DNA from: Pneumocystis sp. 'macacae'
Taxonomy: Eukaryota > Ascomycota > Pneumocystomycetes > Pneumocystales > Pneumocystaceae
Length of the DNA: 64,000 bases
Assembly (NCBI GenBank): GCA_018127085.1
Contig: CM030733.1
Span: forward strand, 62,001-126,000
Reading direction: 5' to 3'
A program made the translations under genes and the position numbers. The notes beneath the pieces are model-generated. The model had not been told where the DNA came from, did no database searches, and worked only from the letters and a program-made list of their open reading frames with translations. Every line of letters starts with the position of its first letter. Within the stretch, counting starts at the first letter, position 1. Below are positions 57,052-64,000 of the stretch, in pieces.

Positions 57052-60000
57052 ATGTTTTCAGAAAAGCAAATATTACATCGGCGAATGCCGTCTAATATTC
57101 GTCTGCCTTTTTCTGGTGAAATTCATATTCGTTCAACTCAAGAGCCCTTATATTGGCTTCGAAATGACTTGATTGGTGAAATTCCTCCTCAAAAAATGAA
57201 GCTTACTACACCTCCTCTTCCAATAGTAGATTATGGAGTAATTGAATGGACAAAGAATGAATTTTACTGTGTTTCGCGTCTTGTTGGTAGTATTGAGAAA
57301 ATTATCAATAAAGGTATATAATCTAGTTTTGGAATTGCTCTTTTTTTCCATTTTATTCTTATATCTGTATTTTTATATTATACCAAATGTTTTTATTGTA
57401 TTTATTGGTGTTAACTGATACCCATCACCGGGTGATTATTACTGACATTTAATTTCTAACGCTTTCATTAGAAGTAATGGTGACCGGATCATTTGATTCT
57501 AAAACAGGGTATGCGTTGATTCTTACACATTCTGCAGCATATGTGTTTTCATATCTTCATTCTGGGCTTGATCATCATCCTGTTATTTTGACGTTTCCTT
57601 TGCCTCCAGATGTTACAAAGGATGGAAGAAAAAATAATGAGGTTCTTCCTTTAGGTGTTCTGGTAGCACCTTGTGCAGGTTGTGATGAGCCTGGGCTTGT
57701 TATTGTCATGCCTATTTCTGGGAAAATAGCATATTGGGAATCAATTGGGGGTGCTATTGCAGAAGGATTAATGCATAGGAAGAGTATTGAGAGCAGAATA
57801 CCTCTTGTTTCTGGGGAGATTTGTGTTTATCTTTGCAATGCGGAGGTTGTTTTGTTTTGAATGTTTCTTTTTTATTATTAATATACAGCAAAGCCTGCGA
57901 ACTTTGTATTAGCAACATCTTCGGGAAAGCTTTTGCATTTATCTCTTGTAGACTCATCAGCACGGCTTCATATTGGGTTGTTGAATATGGCTAGTAGTTC
58001 TGGAATAGGTGGATTGTTCAGTAGTCTTACTGGAGCTTTATGGTCAGCTACAACAAGACGTGATATATGTTCTATAAATGCTGGAGAGCTCAAAGGAAGG
58101 GGAACTAGAGATGTAATTGTATGTACAAAACGAGGTACAATTAGTAAATGGGAAGTAACGAGAAGTGGATATGCCAAGGTATTTATACTGGGTACATATT
58201 GATATATTTTTGAGTGAAAAGTTAATTTTAGAGAAAAATTTATGGAATTCTATGGTTGAAATTTCAGAATCCACGTTGGATATATCTTCATCCTTATTTG
58301 AAAAATCTCTTCAAGTATATGATATGATGCCAATACCTAACTCTACCTCTCTTGTTCTTATTTTGGCATCTTTTTCAAAGCCATTTGATACTATCAATTA
58401 TATTTTATTTATTTCTGATCTTAAGTCTGATATGTTAAAAGTTACGTCAGTTCATTTGTTGAAATATCATGAAATATATTCTGATTTGTTGTTTCGTCCT
58501 AGAATATTTATACCTAAACCAGGTCATATGACAATTATTGTTTTTTCAGAAGCGTTATATCTTATTTCGACACCAACTGATATATCCTTTGATTATGAAT
58601 CTTTGTTTGAAGATATTGTTACTTTTAATTCTGAGAACCATGTTCAAATTTTAGCGGCTGGATATGAGGATTCTTTAATTGATCCATCATCAAAAAAAAT
58701 TATTCGTAATCCAAGTGTGGTAATTGCAACAAAAAATGCTGGTATTCTTAGATGTGAAACGTTTAAGCTATCAAAACATCATAAGGATTCAATATCTCGT
58801 AAAAATAGAAGGAAATTAGATCAAGCAGTTTTTTATGGATTTCTCGAAGGGGTAAGTCAAAAATGGGAAATCTGTATATATGTAATATTATTAGAACCCT
58901 CTTAATTTTTCTTGGACAAGTGAGTGTGATATCGAAAATATACAGATCGTTGCTATAGCTTTAAGTAATGATATATTGACATCAGGTTAAATTAAACTAA
59001 TTTGTTTACTATAATACTTACTTTTTTTAGTTTCTAAGTATCAATCATCTTTACTTGTTTCTCTTGAAAATGAGTTACTTTTGAAATCATTAAATTTATT
59101 AAGACTTAGTGAATATCTTTTATCGAATTTTGATTTAATTAGTGCTGAGACTCGCTGGAAATTATGTTGGTGCTCTGAAAAATGCGAAAGTGCACAAAAT
59201 TTATGGACTAGCATTAATACACGTTTAACGAAAATTGAAGATAGCATTATAAATAATATAATAAAAGATTTTAGAACTAAAGAAAGTGGTGAAAATGTAA
59301 TTCGTTGGTGGTTTCAAAAAGGGGTGCGCATAGCTTTCATATATAATTTAGATTGATATAATATTAGTTACAAAATATTGCCTCTATTGTTTCCAAGGCT
59401 CATAAATGTTGTGTAGACGCAATATCATTAGTAGAAAAAGATGGATTGAGGGTTTTAAAAATTTTGGTGGAGGCAAATGAAATTATACTTGTTAGTATAA
59501 CATGATATTATTTTATAGTACTTATTCGGATTCAAGGCAATACTTCTTTCTGCTCAAAAATTTCGCAGAAAGAGAGCTGAATTTTTGAAATTAGATGGAC
59601 CTTTAAATTGTAATGATGATTCGTTGTTACCATGGACATCACATCCAGATATTTTATTGACTCTTTCAAATCAATATAATCTTACAAATGCAGTTATGTT
59701 AGAATTTAAAAGAGATAATTTGCAAATAGAAGATAAAATTCTTAATAACTTAAATTCTATGGATTCTATAAAAATTAATTTGAAAGAAACTTTAGTTACT
59801 CAATTGATCGATTTAGCTGAGCTTATATGTTGTTCATTTGAGGAAAGGATATTATGGACAAAATTTATTGAAGTAGGATCTTTAGATAATGAAAAGAAGT
59901 ATATAGAAGAAAAATATCTTTCTTCGAGGGGTAATTGGATTAAATTTTTAGGTATTTTTGTTATTTTGAAAATAGTATATTAATTAAATTAGTTGAAATT

Positions 60001-61397
60001 GATAAATTAGATAAATCATTTGAAATAGCAGAAAAATATCGTGATTTTAGGACTTTGATAGAGTTATGTTATGAAACAGATGATAAAAATACTGATCATA
60101 ATTGGAACGATCAGATTGTAAGAAGGATAAATTGGTATTTGTATACTTTTAAAGAAAAATTTGCGGATGTTTTATATCGTTATTTTATAGAAAAAGGTTA
60201 GATTGTATGATAATTTTTTAGTTATTAAATTTATAGGTTATCTTCAAAATTTACTTGAAGATTTTTCAGATTATCATCATTATTTGTCTGAATTTTTTAA
60301 TTTTAGAAATTATGGAAGAATATCATGGATGCATCAAATTGGTACAGATAAATTTAAAGATGCTGGAAATATTTTATATAATATTGCAAAGAATGATGAA
60401 AGATATGTTTTTAATAAAAAAGTGGAATTAAGTATTTCAAAATTGTGTTTTTTAGCTGATATGAAGTCGTATGATACACAACAGATTGACTATTTGCCAA
60501 TAATTGATATTGAACATCAATTAGAAACAATACAGATACAGAACTCTCTTTTAGATGAGATTAAGTCATTTATAGAAAATGCAATTGATATTAATACTGC
60601 TGTTGAGCTTGCTGTTGAAAAGATAGGACATTCTTTGAAAAAACGTCCAGCTACAAAAGCTGTTTTCAAAAGAGCTTTAAAAGATTTAATTCTTGAGAAA
60701 ATAATGAATCCAGAGGATCTTATAGATTTATTAACATTAAAAGATAAAAAAATTAATACAGAAGAAACATCTCCCAACGAGTATTATTTGGCATTAAAAG
60801 TTCTTAATAGTTCTCAAGTAATAGTTATTTTTTTAATTTTAAGTATTAAAAAAATGTTAGTTGCCCTTGAACCAGTATCGACATATTGAGAAAACAATTT
60901 GGCGACGTATTTTCATTGCAAATGAGTAAGTGTTGTGCTTTAATCTTTTAGATTTATTGTTTGTAGTTGGACCAAAATCTTGGATACACGAAACAAGAGA
61001 GATGCTTCGATAGAAGCTGATACAAAATATACTGCATTATATGAGACAATCTATTTGTGTGTTATTTCCAGTAAGTTTAATTTTTGTCTTTTTTTTATTA
61101 AAAAAATTAGAATTGTTTGAAAATTCGAATATTTATCCGATTTCGCCAAAAAATGTATATTTTGATCCAAAAACAGATTATCTTCAAGCAAGATTTTCAA
61201 AAAATACTCATGACTCCGAAATCAATGCTTTTTCTAATGAATTACTCAAAGAAAATGAACTTTTGGACAAATATGAGGTTAAGGCTGCTCTTGATTCATG
61301 GTTTATTGCTATTATGGAAGCATTGAAAATTCATAGGCCTCCTGAGGATACAAATTTTCAGGATTTGCAATCCTATTCTGATAATATAGCCTGTTAA
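57052..61397 (+). CDS. nup133: nucleoporin Nup133 (Y-complex)
   Basis: Scaffold nucleoporin of the Nup107-160 Y-complex. Start ATG 57052-57054 (MFSEKQILHRRMPSNIRLPF). The N-terminal propeller: STQEPLYWLRNDLIGEIPPQ, GYALILTHSAAYVFSYLHSG, PGLVIVMPISGKIAYWESIG, GAIAEGLMHRKSIESRIPLV, SGIGGLFSSLTGALWSATTR, RDICSINAGELKGRGTRDVI. The helical C-terminal part has, among others, NAVMLEFKRDNLQIEDKILN, FRNYGRISWMHQIGTDKFKD, KVELSISKLCFLADMKSYDT, and ends SWFIAIMEALKIHRPPEDTN. About 11 exons. Fission yeast has two paralogues (Nup131 and Nup132); I cannot say which is closer. An ATG further upstream in frame is unlikely because it lacks conserved sequence. Confidence 0.9.
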
Positions 61398-62107
61398 TTT
61401 ATGGTTTTTTCTTAATATCCCCATTTTACTACTCATGACTCAACATTTGCATATAGATAAACCTTTTTTAGTAAATGATTATGATATAAAGGATGATATA
61501 AAAGAATCTTTTTTGTATATTTTGATTTTTTTATAATTAAAATTTCTTGTATATACATATTATGTATTGTATCGAGATTTTAAAATAGTAGAAAAATGAG
61601 CGATCTTTAGTCCGCAATTTTATCAGAAACAAAATGGTTTTTTTTGTTAAATAAGCATTGAAATACTGTTTAGAAGAAGAATTATAAGAATCTTTTTAGG
61701 AAAATATATAAAGAGATTATATCAGTGCTTTGGATAAAAAAAAACAGCAAAATTTTCCGCGTTTTTAAGGATTTTATGCATTTCAGGAGAAAAGTAACAG
61801 GTTCGTATAAACGTGTGGAATAGGCATGTTTATCAGGTCGAACTAATTTTTAGCAGTAACCTTCCATTTTTGATTGTATCTAAACAAGCAAAAACTCTGT
61901 TTTTACTTTTTTTTGAATTATTTTATTGGATTGGTGAATATTTAACTCCTATTTTTCAAATCTTTTTAAACGTTTGGTACTCTGTTGATGAGATGTAACA
62001 TTTACAGTGTATATAGGCTGCTTTAAAGTATATATACAGTGTGAATCGATATAGTTTTATATCTTCCGGGACTTATTTTTATTTCTTGCATCAGCATATC
62101 TGATTTC
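61398..62107. other. tandem intergenic spacer nup133 / CK1
   Basis: About 710 bp. The right end (about 61999-62045) holds CAGTGTATATAG and TATATACAGTGTG, similar to the palindromic motif in the fps1/cut23 promoter. Nothing else is supported. Confidence 0.4.
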
Positions 62108-63641
62108 ATGGCATCGCTGACACATAGTCTTCATTCTTCTAATGTCATCGGTGCTCATTATCGAGTCAAAAAGAAGATTGGTGAGGGTTCGTTTGGTGTC
62201 ATTTTTGAAGGGTTCGACGTGCTCAATAGTCAACAAGTAGCTATTAAATTTGTAACAAAGAATACAGAAAGGGTTTTGGAAGCATGTTCTTATATCTTTA
62301 GGAACCCAGGAAGAGTGATGCACCTCAATTACGTGACGAGTATAGAACATACAAATTATTAGCAGGATGCCGTATAATTACCTTATTTAAACATAAAAAG
62401 TTTTCACAAGTGTATAGCTGGTATACCTCATGTATATTATTTTGGCCAAGAAGGGTTGCATAATATTTTAGTTATTGATTTATTAGGACCGAGTTTAGAA
62501 GATCTTTTCGACTGGTGCGGAAGACGTTTTACGACAAAAACTGTTGTCATGATTGCTAAGCAGATGGTATAGTTTTTTTTTCTTTGTGTTTGTTAAAATT
62601 TGTAGTTGACACGTGTTCAAACTATTCATGAGAAAAATCTTATTTATCGTGATATTAAGCCAGATAATTTCCTTATTGGAAGGCCTGGTACTAGTGTTTC
62701 TAATTTGATTCATGTCGTTGATTTCGGTATGGCGAAGCAATATCGGGATCCTAAAACAAAACAACATATTCCATACAGAGAACGTAAAAGTCTTTCTGGC
62801 ACTGCAAGATATATGAGCATCAATACACATCTTGGTAGAGAACAGTCACGAAGAGATGATCTAGAAGCGTTGGGTCATGTATTTATGTATTTTCTTCGAG
62901 GCGGCTTGCCTTGGCAAGGCTTAAAGGCTGTGACTAATAGACAAAAATATGAAAAAATAGGGGAAAAGAAACAATCTACTTTAATCGAGGAGCTATGTGA
63001 GGGATTTCCTGGTATGCTTTGTATGTTTTTTAGCAGGAGGTTTATGTTTCTTTTATAGATGAGTTTAGTCAGTATATTTCATATGTTCGTGGTCTTGGAT
63101 TTGAAGATACGCCTGATTATGATTATCTTCGTGGTCTTTTTACTAGTGTAATAAAGAAAATTGGTGAAACAGAAGATGGTCAGTATGATTGGATGCTTCT
63201 TAATAATGGAAAGGGATGGGAAGCTAGTTATGTATGATTTCTAAAACGACGTTTTTTTAATTTCTAATTATTTTTAAGAAACATGTTTCTTCAAACCATC
63301 ATGCTATTGTTTCTAATGCTGCAATTAAATCAACGTCTGCTATCGATTTAAAGCATTTATCATCATCCAAGACAGGACAACATGTGTCATCTAATCGATT
63401 AAATCCGTCTCAACCCATCTCTCCAGCTATATTATTTCATAATGGACCGAAACCCAATAAAGAATGGTTAAATGATGTTAAGAATGGGTCTGGGAATGAA
63501 AAAGAGATATCTAATCTTAGTGCTCAAGCTCAACAAGAATTTCAGCAACAATCTCGTTTATCTCAAGTTTGTGCGACAGTCCCAAATAAAAAATCAAAAA
63601 GTTTTTGGAGAAAGTTTATGAACTGCTGTAGTAGCAACTAA
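62108..63641 (+). CDS. cki1: membrane-type casein kinase 1 (Cki1/Yck-like)
   Basis: Ser/Thr kinase of the CK1 family. Kinase motifs in order: [20 protein letters not shown] (P-loop), VAIKFV (VAIK lysine), [24 protein letters not shown]-like [26 protein letters not shown] (catalytic loop), [14 protein letters not shown] (DFG), [40 protein letters not shown] (CK1-specific), [30 protein letters not shown]. The C-terminus is Ser/Gln-rich and ends [11 protein letters not shown]; the paired Cys suits palmitoylation and plasma-membrane tethering as in Yck1/2 and Cki1. About five introns; the second exon reads [20 protein letters not shown] when the early intron (about 62282-62300) is removed. Paralogue identity within the family is inferred. 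Confidence 0.93.
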
Positions 63642-63860
63642 AATGGATCTTGGTTTTACTTGGAGAAATTAGAATTACATAGACTTGTATAATTATTTTT
63701 TAAAAATTTTAATTTCAATATGAACATTATTTTTATTGTTTTAATTTAGATGATTATAGAATGAGGATGCTTATACCAGTCATAGAAATAATTATGATAT
63801 TTAAATACTCTGTCTATTATACAATAGGATATATAGAATTGTGCAAGGTAATATTTTTAC

Positions 63861-64000
63861 TTATATCCAATTCAAGCATTCAGGTGTAAAATAAGTAATA
63901 ATAATTCCTATTGTTTAATATAAATAACAATGTTTTTAAATAAGTATGTAAACCTGCTCCTGCTCGTAAACAACATTCTAGATTTTCCAGAACAACTGTT
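63861..64000 (-). CDS. hem2: delta-aminolevulinic acid dehydratase, 3' end only
   Basis: Second step of haem synthesis (two ALA to porphobilinogen). Only the C-terminus is in the window, in two exons: beyond the edge to 63954, and 63907-63861. Joined they read TVVLENLECCLRAGAG and IIITYFTPECLNWI, stop TAA at 63861-63863. The pattern LE.L....RAGA.IIITYFTP..L.W is the conserved end of ALA dehydratases. The 46-nt intron (63908-63953) is canonical (GTTTAC/ATAG) and keeps frame. It is convergent with the CK1 gene, 219 bp away. Confidence is limited by the short stretch. Confidence 0.72.

Noticed and set aside
62057..62350. Minus-strand frame of 97 codons opposite the CK1 start
   Set aside because: It is antisense to the CK1 P-loop exon and has no motif of its own.
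1..64000. Search for transposons, Msg surface-antigen genes, viral remnants, CRISPR or bacterial operons
   Set aside because: No terminal repeats, transposase, reverse-transcriptase or Msg-type Cys-rich frames were seen; all strong frames are split eukaryotic genes.

Overview
The window reads as nuclear DNA of a yeast-like ascomycete, most probably a Pneumocystis species (Taphrinomycotina). The DNA is very AT-rich. Nearly every gene is split by many small introns of about 40-60 nt with GTA/GTN donors and TAG/CAG acceptors. Several products look most like fission-yeast proteins (Cut9, Cut23, Wat1, Crm1, Swc4, shugoshin). The genus call is an inference from these traits; no marker locus was compared. 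I saw no transposon, rRNA, tRNA, CRISPR or phage-like sequence.

Layout, left to right. 0-9 kb: 3' part of an RRM plus RanBP2 zinc-finger protein; farnesyl diphosphate synthase (-); two TPR subunits of the anaphase-promoting complex facing each other, Apc8/Cut23 (+) and Apc6/Cut9 (-). 9-21 kb: Mtr4 RNA helicase (-), a tiny five-exon cytochrome oxidase subunit (Cox8/VIIc, +), a CUE-domain protein (-), mitochondrial ribosomal protein uL3m (+) and exportin Crm1 (-). 21-27 kb: gene-poor and extremely AT-rich, with two unrecognised membrane proteins, one a heavily N-glycosylated type I-like surface protein. 27-33 kb: Coa1 (-), Spc25 (-), Swc4 (+), a PRELI/Ups lipid-transfer protein (+) and Vps29 (+). 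33-38 kb: a locally GC-richer block with an Alba protein, an orphan 316-residue protein, the N-acetyltransferase Ard1/Naa10 and Lst8/Wat1. 39-48 kb: a PHD-finger/AT-hook protein, monothiol glutaredoxin, NMN adenylyltransferase, an LYR-type small protein, an eIF1A-like protein and Bud6. 48-64 kb: ataxin-2/Pbp1, shugoshin, DASH subunit Dad2, a Scy1-like pseudokinase, Nup133, a membrane-type casein kinase 1 and the 3' end of ALA dehydratase (Hem2) at the right edge.

The genes are ordinary core eukaryotic functions, not one operon-like system. Chromosome segregation is over-represented (Apc8, Apc6, Spc25, shugoshin, Dad2), and mitochondrial biogenesis appears repeatedly (Cox8, Coa1, uL3m, Ups, Grx5, the LYR-type protein). 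The most notable observations are: a threonine in Crm1 where leptomycin-sensitive exportins carry the reactive cysteine; small genes and first exons that only appear after splicing by eye (Cox8, Ups exon 1, shugoshin exon 1, Ard1 tail, Hem2 end); a few introns much longer than the rest (up to 554 nt); two candidate GC-AG introns; an X-box-like palindrome in a divergent promoter; and a cluster of CACGTG sites around ard1. I did not find a clearly new biological system.
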